Assembly (NCBI GenBank): GCA_904066235.2
Contig: CAJFCV020000001.1
Location: forward strand, 9,052,001-9,116,000
Direction: 5' to 3'
From: Bursaphelenchus xylophilus
Lineage: Eukaryota > Nematoda > Chromadorea > Rhabditida > Aphelenchoididae
DNA length: 64,000 nt
Below are positions 1-11,520 of the stretch, in pieces; position 1 is the stretch's first letter; each line of letters opens with the position of its first letter. The position numbers and the translations under genes are program-made. The notes under the pieces were generated by a model. The model saw only the letters and a list, made by a program, of their open reading frames with translations, did no database searches and was not told the origin of the DNA.

Positions 1-574
1 GAATATAACGAAAGAAAAGATAAAGTGATGTATGAGAAGCCAGATAATGAATCTAAACGGCTAACTCTTGAGGCGTTTGAAAAACAAGAAGTGAATCCAG
101 AGAAAACAGAGAAAATCATGGTTCCGGTGAGACAAAAGAGGGCAAAATGGGATTGCGAATCGATTGTCTCGACCTATTCTAATGTTTATAATCATCCCAC
201 GTTGATTCAAGAGGAACCTAAGAGAAAACCGACGGATCTGACGAGGAAGACGATCAAAGTGAAAGATGTAGTGAGTTCGATGTTGTTTTTTGTTCACAAA
301 AAATTTGTTGTTTTTGTTGGTCATGATGTATATAATCTTGTTTTAGGAGATGGAAGATGACACTCGATCAGTTCGTTCAGCCGTCTCCACCTCCACTTAT
401 CGACCCAAAGACGAGACGCCGGAAGAGCGCCGACTTCGGAAGCAGGGAATAAAAGAAGAACGCCGAATACGCCGAGCCGAGAAGAAGGCCAACAAGAATG
501 TGTTCAAGGAGGAGAGGAAGAAAATGAGCGCCCAACGAGGACAGGTCCATGTGGACGGTCGAACCATCGCCTAA
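1..574 (+). CDS. ltv1: LTV1 ribosome biogenesis factor, C-terminal part (5' end outside window)
   Basis: LTV1 is a 40S assembly and export factor that is released before final maturation of the small subunit. Two exons are visible: 1-270 (open from the window edge, so the start lies upstream) and 347-574. They join in phase 0 across a 76-nt intron (donor GTGAGT, acceptor TTTTAG). The first exon carries the family hallmark RQKRAKWDCESIVSTYSN followed by YNHP. The second carries the charged C-terminal ETPEERRLRKQGIKEERR block and the EKKANKNVFKEE motif, a basic helical tail typical of LTV1. The stop is at 572-574. An alternative donor at 259 would shorten exon 1 by four residues, but its match to consensus is weaker. 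Only about the last 165 residues are present; human LTV1 is about 475 aa. Confidence 0.9.
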
Positions 575-3045
575 ATTTCTATCGATTGTTTTTGTTATAT
601 TGTTATCCATAAAGAATTTTGTTTTGATCAGCGAGGATTACTGTAGTCCGAGCATTACAACATCCCCCCCCCGAGGACAGAAGGCTGCCTCGTCAAATAC
701 GGGAAGAGAAGAATCGAAATTCGGGAAATAAAAGTTCCTTTTATGTTCAGAGATGAATCGGAAGAAGACCTGAAGTATTACAATACTTTAGGTGGTTGGG
801 GTTGTAGTTTTGGAGCTGGAGGAATGTGGGGAATGGAAGATTTTGGTCTGAAATGATAATCCATATGGTTTGCAGACGTTTTTTAATTTTTTATCAAAAA
901 TTTACATCTGATATTGCCGATGATCAAATATAATATAATTGTAACAACGTTTTGCCCTTTTTAAATATGGAAACCCAATCCAAAATACCAAGATCATTCA
1001 TAACCCATTCAAAATCTATTCTACGAGCAGGGGTGGGTGCGTATTCGAATACCAAAAAAACGTTTTGTTTGTTTTGAGACAACGCGGACTTTTTGATGTG
1101 TTGCGGCGATTTTCGGGGAAAAAGAGCGCGAGAATTGAAGGGGGAAAACTTCCCCAAACTGCCTGGAATATCGAACAGTAACTACTGTTTTTGCTATTTA
1201 TGAGGAAAGGGTAATCGTTAATGAGTACGAAAACTCTGGGAGATCGTTCGAATATTTTGGATTGATTTGGAATTGGGTTTTCAGAGCCAGAGATTGCGTT
1301 TTTGGAAAAATAAAGACAAAATGGGCTGAATTCATAGTAATACTCTCATCATTAATACAAAAAATTATTTACAGGAGAAATACTTTAAATGCAACGCTTA
1401 ATTTTCTCCAAAGTTAGATCAATTCCCACGTTTTTTTTCCTTTTTTCGATATTCGGGTTTGATCTGCGCGATCTTTTTTTATACTTTCGGCGATAAAAAA
1501 GATTCTCTTTCTCAGAATTTCCTTTTTTTGCAATTCTGCATTCCTTCCGCTTTTTACCAGTGCATTACACAACTTTTGACAACCATCTACTCGAACGTCT
1601 GATTTATTTTTTTTTATTTGCAATTGTGCTTTAGTCATCGTTTCTCTCAATTTGACTCAAAATTACAAAAATCGAAGAGAGGCAACTGACTTCTGATGAA
1701 TGTATACAAAAAAGAGAGGGAAACTGTGGTTTTTGAGTGGTTTTTTTTTTATTTTTTGAAACTTAAATCTGCTTAAAACAAAAAATTAACTTTTTGATAA
1801 CAAAATTTTGATCCGGGTAAAATACGTTAACAGCATTTTTTTGTTCTTTCTGCCGTTATTTTCCGTACCCGCCCCATTTCTCCACGTCGCATTAATTTTA
1901 TTATATTATTTTACATTATAAATCTCCCCAAAAATACATCATCCTATTTAGAAATCCCGTTCAAAATTAGCATTATAATATGAAAACAGCGATTTCATCC
2001 CCCAAACTGTTCTCAGCCGTCTTTTTTGGTGGTTTTCAGGTGGGGAAGGGGGGCGTTTTAGAAGGTCGTCGGGAGAAAAGATGAGCTGGAACCCCAAAAA
2101 ATAAACTTTCCCACACTTTCCGGAAGCCCGATCGGCTCTCGATCGGGCTGAATTTAATTTATTCAGGGGCTGCCGTATCGTAACATCATAACTTTATGAA
2201 TAAATAGTCATCATTTGTTAACTTTTTTGTTTTTGAAAATTTAACCAATCATGTAAGTAAGTGAAATTTTTTTTGAAAAAAATTTCTTTTCGAGCTTTGT
2301 TCGTCACTTCCTTAGTAGAAATGACTAAAATTGGATCGTTTACCTCCCTTTGTTACGTAAAAGACAGCGTCTGATCCTAATCAGATCCCACGATGAGCCA
2401 AAAATTATTTTCTTCAGCTCTTTTGAATCGCTTTAAACGGTTTCCGATTCTCTTTATAAACATCTCGAAATTCCGAATTTGATTCTTTTCAATTTTAAAA
2501 ATATTATTTTAATTTGTGGACATGAAATTTTTCATTCCGGCATTGTGAAAGAATTTTAGCATTTTTTGATCGTTTCCTGGTCCTCGCCAAGTTTTTTTGT
2601 ATTTGCACAGTGCGAGAATCCCCATTGAATTGGGGAATCACCTCCATTCAAGGTGGATTTACGTGTCTAAATTTGTGGAGCGGGGTTCTTTGGGGGTCGG
2701 AAGTCAAGTTTACTGGGAAATTATGGATATTTTTATATTTTTCTTAATGAAAAATTACATTTAAGCCAAATTTTTTGCTTCTTTTGTACAATTTATGAAT
2801 TTGATGAAGTGTAAATCGCGTTAGAAAACTTACGCAAAGCATCTGATTCAATTACGTATTTTATCTTTATTTCCTCATTTTAAGCCAGATTTGATCAGGG
2901 AAGGACTTCAAAAGTCATCAAAATTTATTTCAATCTGGATTTCTCATATCAACCGGTAGTTGATCCCCTCTTATAACCGGCTAGCCACCCACATCTCTCT
3001 GGCCAGACCTTACTTTAGCCATCGATTTGCTCAACATTCCAAGAA
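575..3045. other. Intergenic region between LTV1 and the carboxypeptidase gene
   Basis: AT-rich DNA with no reading frame I would defend. It should hold the LTV1 3' UTR and the promoter of the carboxypeptidase gene. The only local structure I noted is a short perfect hairpin at 2125-2149 (AGCCCGATCG, 5-nt loop, CGATCGGGCT). I see no RNA gene and no repeat shared with the rest of the window. Confidence 0.6.
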
Positions 3046-6000
3046 ATGGCGAAAAAAATAAATTTGTGGAAGAACATGATCTCAATCACAATTTCACTCT
3101 ACTTATCGACCAATCTGCTACTAGTGTCGAGTATCAATTGGGACAGTGACATTGTGCCGACGCAACAGGAATTGGAAAATGCCAAAAAAGATGCCTTATC
3201 TTTGTACTTTGGGATCAAGGCAGAGGAAAATCAGACGTTATTTCGAGGCTGGAAGGAGATGAAGAAGGTCGTCGGGGACTTTGAGGATGTCCCACTTAAA
3301 GAGTAAGTGCAATTTCGACACATTTTTGATCTGGCAAATCCTCAATATAAATTTTTTTAAAATTTTAATTTTTTGATTCCGCGAAACAAAGGTTCAATTT
3401 GCTAATGTAGACCAGAAAATTGAGGCCTAGTATACGAAATAGTACAAGCTCACGGACTCTCCTACATTCCACATTTTACATTTGGACCATTATTGATGTT
3501 TCCTCAACGGTTAAAAAAATTTAAAATGTTTCCAGACAACGAAATCACAATTACAAGGAGATGACCGTGTGGCTGAACAAGTATGCCAACAAGTTCCCCT
3601 TCATCACCAAACTCCATTCCATTGGCCAGAGTGTTCAGGGCCGGGAACTGTGGGTCCTAATTATTGGAACAAACCCTCGAGAACACGAACTTCTCAAGCC
3701 CGAATTCAAATATGTGGGTAATATGCATGGAAATGAGGTGGTTGGGAGAGAGGCCTTGTTGTATCTGATCCATATATTATGCGAGAATTACGGGAAAAAT
3801 GATTATTTGACTCGGATGGTGAACACAACGAGGATTCACATCATGCCCTCGATGAATCCGGATGGGTATGAGATGGATCGGCCGGGCGATCGGGTCGGGT
3901 ATATGGTAAGGGACCGGGTTTTAGATGAATTGGACCTTTAGTTAGGTCTTTTTTGATCAAAATCATATTACATCTGCCTAAAGTCATACGAAATTTTGTT
4001 CTAGGGCCGCGCCAATGCCAATGGAGTCGATTTGAATCGGAATTTCCCAGCGCGACATCCCGAACATGCAGATGGATCGGGCGGGACAGAGCTGCAGCCG
4101 GAGACAGTGGCTGTAATGTCGTGGCTAAAGTCGGAACCTTTCATTCTCTCCGCTAATCTCCATGGGGGAAGTTTGGTTGCCAACTATCCCTACGACGACT
4201 CCGAATCCGGCAAAGACGGGATCTATACGCCGTCGAAGGATGACAAACTGTTCGTGGAGATGTCTTATAATTATGCTCGGGCTCATTCCAATATGTATAA
4301 AACGGGCAGAAGATGCGGACTAAGTGAATACGGAGACGCCTTTTACCATGGAATCACCAATGGAGCTGGTTGGTATGTGCTGACTGGTGGGATGCAGGTA
4401 AATCTTGTCTTTTTTTACTATTATTCATATAAATCAATATAATGATTATTTCATTGTCAGGATTGGCAATACGAGCATACAAATTGTATGGAGATCACTA
4501 TCGAGATGGGATGTTTCAAGTTCCCGACCGATGAGATGATGCCAAAACATTGGGCTGACCATATTTATTCCTTACTTTCCTTTATGGAACTTGTTCATCA
4601 AAATGTTTACGGAGTAGTTAAGGATGAAGATGGCCAGCCGATTGCTAATGCTACGGTGGAAATAATTGGTGGAGGTCAAGGAAAGGGTGTAAAGACCACC
4701 GGTTTGGGGGAATACTGGAGAGTTTTGGTTCCTGGAAATTATACTGTAAGTGTCTGCTACAATATAAATTGCTAATTTTTTTACTACAATATAAATTTTT
4801 GAATGGTATGATAAAAATACATTTCAATTTAATGTTTGTGACAATTTGCAGTTTCGAGTAACCCATCCGCACCACGAAGCACACGAATTCAACGCTACAG
4901 TACTCCCCAACAAGTCCACTTTACACAATATTACATTGGAGGGGACCAAATGTGATTCCGATGACAATTTCAAACTCGGAACCTTTATTAGAGGCTATGG
5001 CAAGATAAAATTGGCAATCTTCGGAGCCGGTGATCCGAAAACAGCCGACGGTCTCAGGGAATTTAGTGGGGAGTCCTGCCAAGGAACCAAACTTTTGGCC
5101 GGACTACCAGCTGAATTGAAACAACGATTACAAATTATAATTGTACCGAGCTATTCCAAGGCCGATCACTTGGATTATATTCGATCTCTGAAGCCCGATG
5201 CAGTGCTGGTTTTGGCCAATGGACCAGCTGAATTGATCACTTTTAATGCTGGCCAGACTCAACCAAAAAGTTTTAACAAGAAATTATTCGAACAAACAGT
5301 CAAAAAGTAAGTTTTCACAGTTTCATTAGGCGTTTTACTGGCTTTTTAGTACTTTGATAGTACCATGAATACAATTTTAGCATTAACACAGCTTTCGTGA
5401 TATTCGACTTGTTGACACTACTATTTAAAACATAACAAATTACCCTCAATCCAGGGGATAATCGTATTTGGACTATTGGGGGAGCGATTACTTTTTATTT
5501 TATTATTCACAATTACAAGTCTAGAGACTACTTTTTACGACGAAAAATAGAAAAAATTACGTGACATCCCTGAGAACTCTTTAAATAACTGAAAAAAATT
5601 AATTTTCTTATATTTTTTATAACGTAATCTTTCTTTAGACTGTTTGGAGACTCGGAATGCGGCCCCAACGACGGATCTCAATTAACGGCTTCGGAATTGG
5701 CTTCAAATATAAATGCCCTGGGGCTAAACAACGCGTTCGAAGTGGGTGTGGGAGTCGGATGCAACCAGTCGGGGGGCCATTTCTCCAGTAATCTCTACTC
5801 TCTGATAAAGGTGAGTTGTACAGTACCTGATGTTAATGATTGTACAGTACTTGGTGTTTATGATTTAAAAATGGGCAATGCCTAATACAATATCGAAAAA
5901 ATGTGAAGATTTTTTGTCTTGACTTCTAAAAAGCATGAAATTAAAATTCTTACTGTGAAAACTAACTGTAGGAGTTTGTGGCAGCAGAAAATGTTGGCTC

Positions 6001-9000
6001 TGAGCAAGTGTGTTTGAGTGCTAACAATGTGGTGGTGTCTGGAAATGTCGACTTTACACTTTTTCTTCTTTTTCTGCTCTTAAAGTAGGTCTTTTTTCAA
6101 TTAATTTGGCTGGAAATCTCTTTTCTTGAATTTTTCAACTGTCCATTTTATCTTATCCCACAGCACAGTGCAGCTTTTTTCTTAAAAATCTCAAAGATTG
6201 AATTTGTTTTAATCATTCCTTAGGAAATATATTTTTTGCAAAAAATAACCTCTCCTCACTATCACCCTAAATTTAAATTTTACCTCGGAATCTTACTGCA
6301 ACTGACGTCTTTTTTTATTTCTAGCATCTTGGTCTGATTCCCGAGCCGCCGACGCCCTTTTTCCCGTTGCTTCGGATGCGTTCCTCGATCGAAGTCTGAG
6401 AGATTACTGTAAATGGGCTTCTATTAGACGATCTACTACGCTTTCCACTGCTATATAACCTCAATCCATTGTGAAATCTCAGCCTTTTGTGTTACAGTAA
6501 ACTGGTTTTCTTTCGCTTTGTGTGCCGTCTTTTTGAGGTAGAAATATTTTTTGTTTTTACATTTTTTGGACAAAAAAAAAATTAAAAAAATCTTGAGATT
6601 GAGATGACGTCATTTCGGAGCAAAATAACTTTAAAAATTTTAATTTGAATGTTCTAAAACTTTTTTTCGAAATTTGAATTCTTTGATAATAATTTAAACC
6701 CCTTTTCCCTTAATAAGTAATAAATTTTCCCGATTTTAGGACCTCGGAACAACTTTGAAAAAGGATCGAGTCGATGAATACTCGGTGATTCCATCGATAA
6801 ATCCCACGGATCATTTCTCGCCGGAGGAAGCCGAGCTCTCGACTTCGATTGGCTTGGATCGGATAACTGAAGATGCCAGTTGTCAGCCCAAGATTATTCA
6901 ACATAGGGACCTGAAATTGAGGGCTTTTGGCAACCACAAGGGACCTTATACACTGGTGGTCGCTGTGGAAGTGGTAAATTTTATATTATATATGTAAATA
7001 TATTGTACTTGGTATCAATATGTCCATTACGATTACTATTCCAGAAAACAGAAGCCCTCCTGTATCATCTCGGATCTCGTCTCTGCAACGAGACTGAGGA
7101 CGCGAAACAAACGCCTGAGGCCCATCATGTGGAGAACGTCCTCCGCCATTCTACGGTAATCCTTCTCCCGGAGATTCCTCATACTCAAATAAATTGCCAT
7201 GATTATCCGACCATAGCTCCATTTATTCCATTATTTTCGGAAGTTTTGGAAGTCATTCCGGAGATCGATTACATTGTAATCATGGCTTCTGGAGGAGTGA
7301 AAGTTAGATATATCGAGACCGAGAAAAGGATTACAAAAGAATCTTTCGGGGAGGAATTGGGACATCTTTACGTGGAAAACCAGGATGTGATGAAGCAGGT
7401 AAGAGAGTGATACAGTATGAAATTATATATTTTACTACTCTAGGAAGAATAATAATCAAAATTGTAACTAATTTGCTCAATATTATTTGCTGTTTCAGAA
7501 CGATCAAGATGTTTGTGCGAATGACAAGCGACCAGGTCCAGTGTTGGCCCCGTTTAATTGGGCAGTCCCAACTCTTGCCCCGAGGCTGAAACTGCCCAAA
7601 TCTTGGAGGCCAATGGAGGCGCTTCTAGTCCAGACGGCCTGTTGTTATGAGCCTCGGGGGGTTCAGCATCTCTTCGACGAAAACAAAAAGGCCCTCTTTG
7701 CTCTCTTGGATAAGGTAACACATTTTTTGGTAACCACAGAGATCAAAATATTACCCTAAATTTGGTCACATTACTATTTGAAGAGCAAAAAGTTTTAGTG
7801 TCAAATCTAAAAATAATTTTTACACTACTGCTTTAAGGTCTAGGAGCTAAATTTAGACCCAATTTTGAATGCAGCTCAGGTTTAAATTCCTCTTTTTTCC
7901 TTCCCATTGTAGTTTAATGTCCCCAAAATAACTTATTTCCACAATTTTTGATCCCTTAGTTACCCTGAACTTTGGTCTTTGTATAATTTTTGAATTTCAA
8001 ATTACAAACAGACCTCTGACTCTGAATGTTGCGTAATCGATTTCGTCCTTCCCCTTAGGCAGATGGTTTCATTTTGCAACCCAAAATCTTCGACATGGCC
8101 TCATTTCTCAAATATTTCGGATTCAAAAAGGGGGCGAAGGATGGAATTTGGGGAATGAATCATTTGGAGAAATTGGAATAGCTCGGATTGTGAAGGGATT
8201 TCCAAAAATAAATTGAAATTCCGGTATAAATTCGTGGATTGCGAACGGGGAATCACTGTGTGAGATGATTGGGGATCCTGAAAGCAAGATTTTCAACTTG
8301 TTCTTAAACTTTGATCAGATTGTTTCGAAATTCCGACATTAATTTTATATTACAATAGGCTTTCTTTTGACTTTATTCTATTTTTGTGACTTTTTTTTGT
8401 AGATTTTCGTGTTTCGAATATTAATCATCTTAATTTTCCGTAAAATTTCTGTCACACAAAGGCTTTGTTGTCACACTTTCCTCTCTTACATTTTGATCCC
8501 AAATTTCCAATTTTCTTCCAATTTGATCTCGAAAGTCCCATTATTCCCCCCGAGTGGCATCCATAAAATGCTTCACTCGGCGTTCTCTAAACTTTGACTT
8601 TTACCTCAGTATCAGAGAACGCGGAAGAACGGACGGGAAAGGGGAATAAGAAGAAAAGAATATAAAAAAGGGAATGAGTCAGGTTGAGACGGTTCTCTTC
8701 TCGTTTTGGACGGGCCGTTTAAGGAGGGATGGAGTTAACGGGGGCTAAGGATCCCCGGATTCCGAAGCCTTTTCACGAAGAGTTGGCTTCAGAAAGGCCA
8801 TTATATTATGCTAGACGGACCTTTCCGAAAACAGGTTGGTCTAGTATAATATCGGGCGGTCTTTGGACCCGACCTATCCATATTTTACTGTGCAGGTGTC
8901 CTTTCTATTACCGTCTGCGCCAAATTTGTTTTCGAATGTATAAACAGATTTATTTTCGATCTTTTTGATTCCCGGGTCAAGTGCAAAGTAATGTAATCAG

Positions 9001-11520
9001 GAGCTTGTTCTGTCTCCACTTTTGCCACAGTTTATTTTTACATAGTGTAACTTGCCTCTTTATACAGCATTAATAAGTTTTCCGATGATTCAGGTCAAAA
9101 GGCTTTTCATATTATCCTTTATGTTTAAAAAGGTCTCTCTGCCCATGAAAAGTCTTTTGTTTGGTTTCAATTAGTTTATTTCCTAAGAAAAGGGATGCCA
9201 AAAGATGGCTGGCCATTTCTTGGAAGGGCCTAAAAGCAATGATATTAGCCCAAAAGTCCAAGATTATCAGCCCCATTTTAGAGACCAATGTGATCCGCTT
9301 TTTGTTTTGTAATCGTTTCTCTTTCTAATTACTGTGTCTTCTCTATGCGGTAGTCCATTATTATTTATTTTCTAGACACAATTAAGACCCGGAAATTGGG
9401 TGCTCTTCCTCTTTTTTAATTTCCGGAATTAAACTTTTTTTATTTATCTCCTTTCTCTTCGTCTCCCATCCCCTCTCCGCATAACATAACAGAAAGCATA
9501 TATACTTTTAAAAAGTCTCCACAAACCGGACAGACACAACATTCGAAAAGGAACACTTGTCTCCATTCGCCCGGAGGGGATTAGTTCGAGGTGTGGGGAG
9601 AGAGTGTGGGGAGGCGAGAGACGGACAGAGAGACAGCTGTTTTTTTTCTCTTCATTGTTTAGGGTTTGGGTTGTCTGCCTCAAATTTTATTTTTTCCGGC
9701 CATAATTACACGCCGGATTGGCCATATTTGGGGGAGATATGGCCCATTCACTTTCATATGTAGACAGAGGCCATTCGCCCTGCGGGGATTAGGTCTTTTG
9801 GGTGCGGAGTTTGTAATGTTTATTAAGTCTTGTACTTTTTGTCGGTGCCTGCCAAGTTTCTCTACTTTTTTAGAGGAAAACTAGCGTTCGAGAACTTTAC
9901 CTTCTCATTTTCAATGCTATCAGAGTTCTGAAGTACCTTATGTCATATCCAATTTGGTTTGTTTTACCTACTTTTTAGACTACGGTCTTGTTTTTGATGC
10001 TTATTATTCATGACGTCATCGAATGGGTTAATTTTGAATTTATTGGCTGTTGTTGGTCTGGTCTTGTATTTTGCCAAAGTCTAGGGTCGTTTATATTTCG
10101 AAATTAGTCATTCCCTTCAATTTTTTTTTGTTTTTGGACATTTCAAAATCAAGTGTAACGTGAATCCAAAGCCAGACATATCCGATTGATCCCAATTTCC
10201 TGGTCCCGACTTTTTAATAGTATCACAAGCAAGTGTTCCCCGTGATTTGAACAAATTATGGCCCCGTTCCCATTAATCATCCTCTTTTTTCAGCGTGTTC
10301 AAGGTGTAACGGGAGTGGTGTCCCAGGGCGGCGGTGGGCCGCTGGGAAATGCCACCGTAACCATCAGATTCCTGGATCTGAAGGATAAGGAGATCGGCTT
10401 CTCGACGGTCAATTCAGGGTATTTCCATCGATCCCTGCTGCCGGGAAAATACCAACTGACCGTCTCTCATCCAGGATGCGATGACTCCGATCCCTACGAA
10501 TTTGAGGTGAGCATAAAATTATTTTTGAATTTCGGACTCTTATTTTATCATTTTCAGTTCGAAAAGGATAGAATTAGATTATTTTTTGTTTGGTTTTGTT
10601 ATAGATGCCATGGAGAATATACGAATTTTTGATTACAAAACTTTTTGGACCTCAGAAAGACATAAAACATATCTCAAATACAAACTACAGCCCTATGAAA
10701 ATACTAACTTTGTCCATAAGAGTCGTTCGAGAGGCTACGCACATCTCCCAAAAAAATGGCGATGACGCTATAAATAGATGATGTCATTAGAAAAAAGATG
10801 GTGGGGGTGGATTCTTTTTTCCTCCAAACGTATTCTCCCCCTTTTTTGAATTGCTTATGAGTAAAGTGACAGGTGGGAGGATGCATCATTATTGCCATCG
10901 TGACGTATGAGAAGGTGATCTAGGTGTGAGATCCGCTTTCTTAGAACAATTAATTGTAATGGGGATTTACTTTTAAGAGATTTTTGTCGAAAACTCATGT
11001 TTCATATAAAATAAGGTGGAATCTTTTGAAACGTGGATTAAGGTGGTCGAGAAGACTCCCTTTAGGCCTTCGGATATCTCCTGAGGCAAATGTTAGCAAA
11101 AGTCCACTGTAAGATAACAAAAGTATCAATGTTTACACTTTTAGCACTTGTGTCTACTACAATACAAAATTGTGTGATTTCAGGTGAAACCGTCAGCCAA
11201 TACTCATTTGGATCTCATTCTTTATCCTAAGGGTACCTTCAGATTCCGTCATTTCATTGCGGGCTCTCTTTCGCTGGTCGTTTTGGGATTAATTTTTGTA
11301 AGTTTATATTGTTTTAGACGTGAAATTTTCCTTAAACTGTGAATGATTTGAAGTGTAGTTTAGAGAATAATACGAATTGTTTCAGTATCTGATATGCGGT
11401 ACAAGATGTCGTCGACGATTTTACCCCGAGATGGATGGCTTCGAAAGAGTCCCCTTGAAGGATTACGCAAGTGACGACGAAGAAGAAGAAGTACTCAACT
11501 TTAGGCCAGAAAAACGATAG
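3046..11520 (+). CDS. cpd-1: Carboxypeptidase D-like M14 metallocarboxypeptidase, long transmembrane form
   Basis: Secretory-pathway enzyme expected to trim C-terminal Lys/Arg. Exons: 3046-3302, 3536-3905, 4005-4397, 4461-4745, 4852-5306, 5639-5810, 6740-6973, 7045-7398, 7499-7714, 10294-10506, 11184-11297, 11386-11520; all phases agree (about 1065 aa). The N terminus is a signal peptide. The first domain has the full M14B set: GNMHGNEVVGRE (zinc H and E), DLNRNFP, ANLHGG (zinc H), GMQDWQYEHTNC and the catalytic Glu in EITIEMGC. A transthyretin-like domain follows (VYGVVKDEDGQPIANATV). Exons 5-9 form a second M14-like region in which I find no HxxE motif, so it is probably inactive. Exon 10 is another transthyretin-like fold, exon 11 ends in a transmembrane helix and exon 12 is an acidic cytoplasmic tail (FERVPLKDY, then DDEEEE). 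The family assignment is strong; the exact C. elegans orthologue is inferred. Confidence 0.88.
5972..6088 (+). CDS. Candidate alternative last exon of the carboxypeptidase gene with a hydrophobic GPI-signal-like tail
   Basis: Inside the 929-nt intron after exon 6 there is an acceptor (AACTGTAG) followed by an exon that continues the phase-0 frame and ends at TAG 6086-6088. It encodes 38 residues: a polar stretch with two possible attachment-site small residues (VVVSGNVD) and then the terminal hydrophobic run FTLFLLFLLLK, with nothing cytoplasmic after it. That layout resembles a GPI-attachment signal. The product (about 682 aa) would have the active peptidase domain plus one transthyretin-like domain, the layout of mammalian carboxypeptidase M, which is GPI-anchored. 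I see no AATAAA just downstream, so this rests on frame, acceptor and hydropathy only. Confidence 0.4.
   Translation, partial: EFVAAENVGSEQVCLSANNVVVSGNVDFTLFLLFLLLK
8059..8181 (+). CDS. Alternative last exon of the carboxypeptidase gene giving a soluble form
   Basis: Acceptor CCCCTTAG, then 40 codons in phase 0 from exon 9 (which ends at 7714) and a TAG stop at 8179-8181. The tail is polar and basic (GFKKGAKDGIWGMNHLEKLE) with no membrane helix, so the product (about 952 aa) should be luminal or secreted. AATAAA lies at about 8205, a reasonable polyadenylation signal 25 nt after the stop. Exon 9 can instead splice to 10294, also phase 0, to give the membrane form. The two choices are mutually exclusive. 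Confidence 0.7.
   Translation, partial: ADGFILQPKIFDMASFLKYFGFKKGAKDGIWGMNHLEKLE
8661..8667 (+). promoter_or_regulatory. TATA-like box upstream of a miRNA-like hairpin
   Basis: TATAAAA within the A-rich stretch GAATATAAAAAAGGG, about 130 nt upstream of the hairpin at 8796-8857. It is the only sign that this intronic segment might have its own transcription start. AT-rich nematode DNA makes such matches common. Confidence 0.2.
8796..8857 (+). ncRNA. Candidate microRNA precursor hairpin
   Basis: The sequence folds into one long stem. The 5' arm (about 8796-8824, containing TATTATGCTAGACGGACC) pairs with the 3' arm (about 8833-8857, containing GGTTGGTCTAGTATAATA). From the loop outward there are four pairs, a G-U, one mismatch, fourteen consecutive pairs (one G-U), then a short internal loop and three G-C pairs. 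The loop is about 8-10 nt. Size, one-bulge geometry and lack of repeats elsewhere in the window fit a pre-miRNA. If the mature strand began at 8804 (TATTATGC) its seed would equal that of C. elegans miR-60, although miR-60 comes from a 3' arm. It sits in an intron of the carboxypeptidase long form; either strand could be transcribed. Confidence 0.45.

Noticed and set aside
3953..4183. Overlapping frames on both strands within carboxypeptidase exon 3
   Set aside because: Shadows of the real coding frame, which carries the catalytic motifs.
8729..8968. 79-codon plus frame starting ATG in a GC-richer patch
   Set aside because: It reads straight through the miRNA-like hairpin and has no family resemblance; more likely non-coding transcript sequence.
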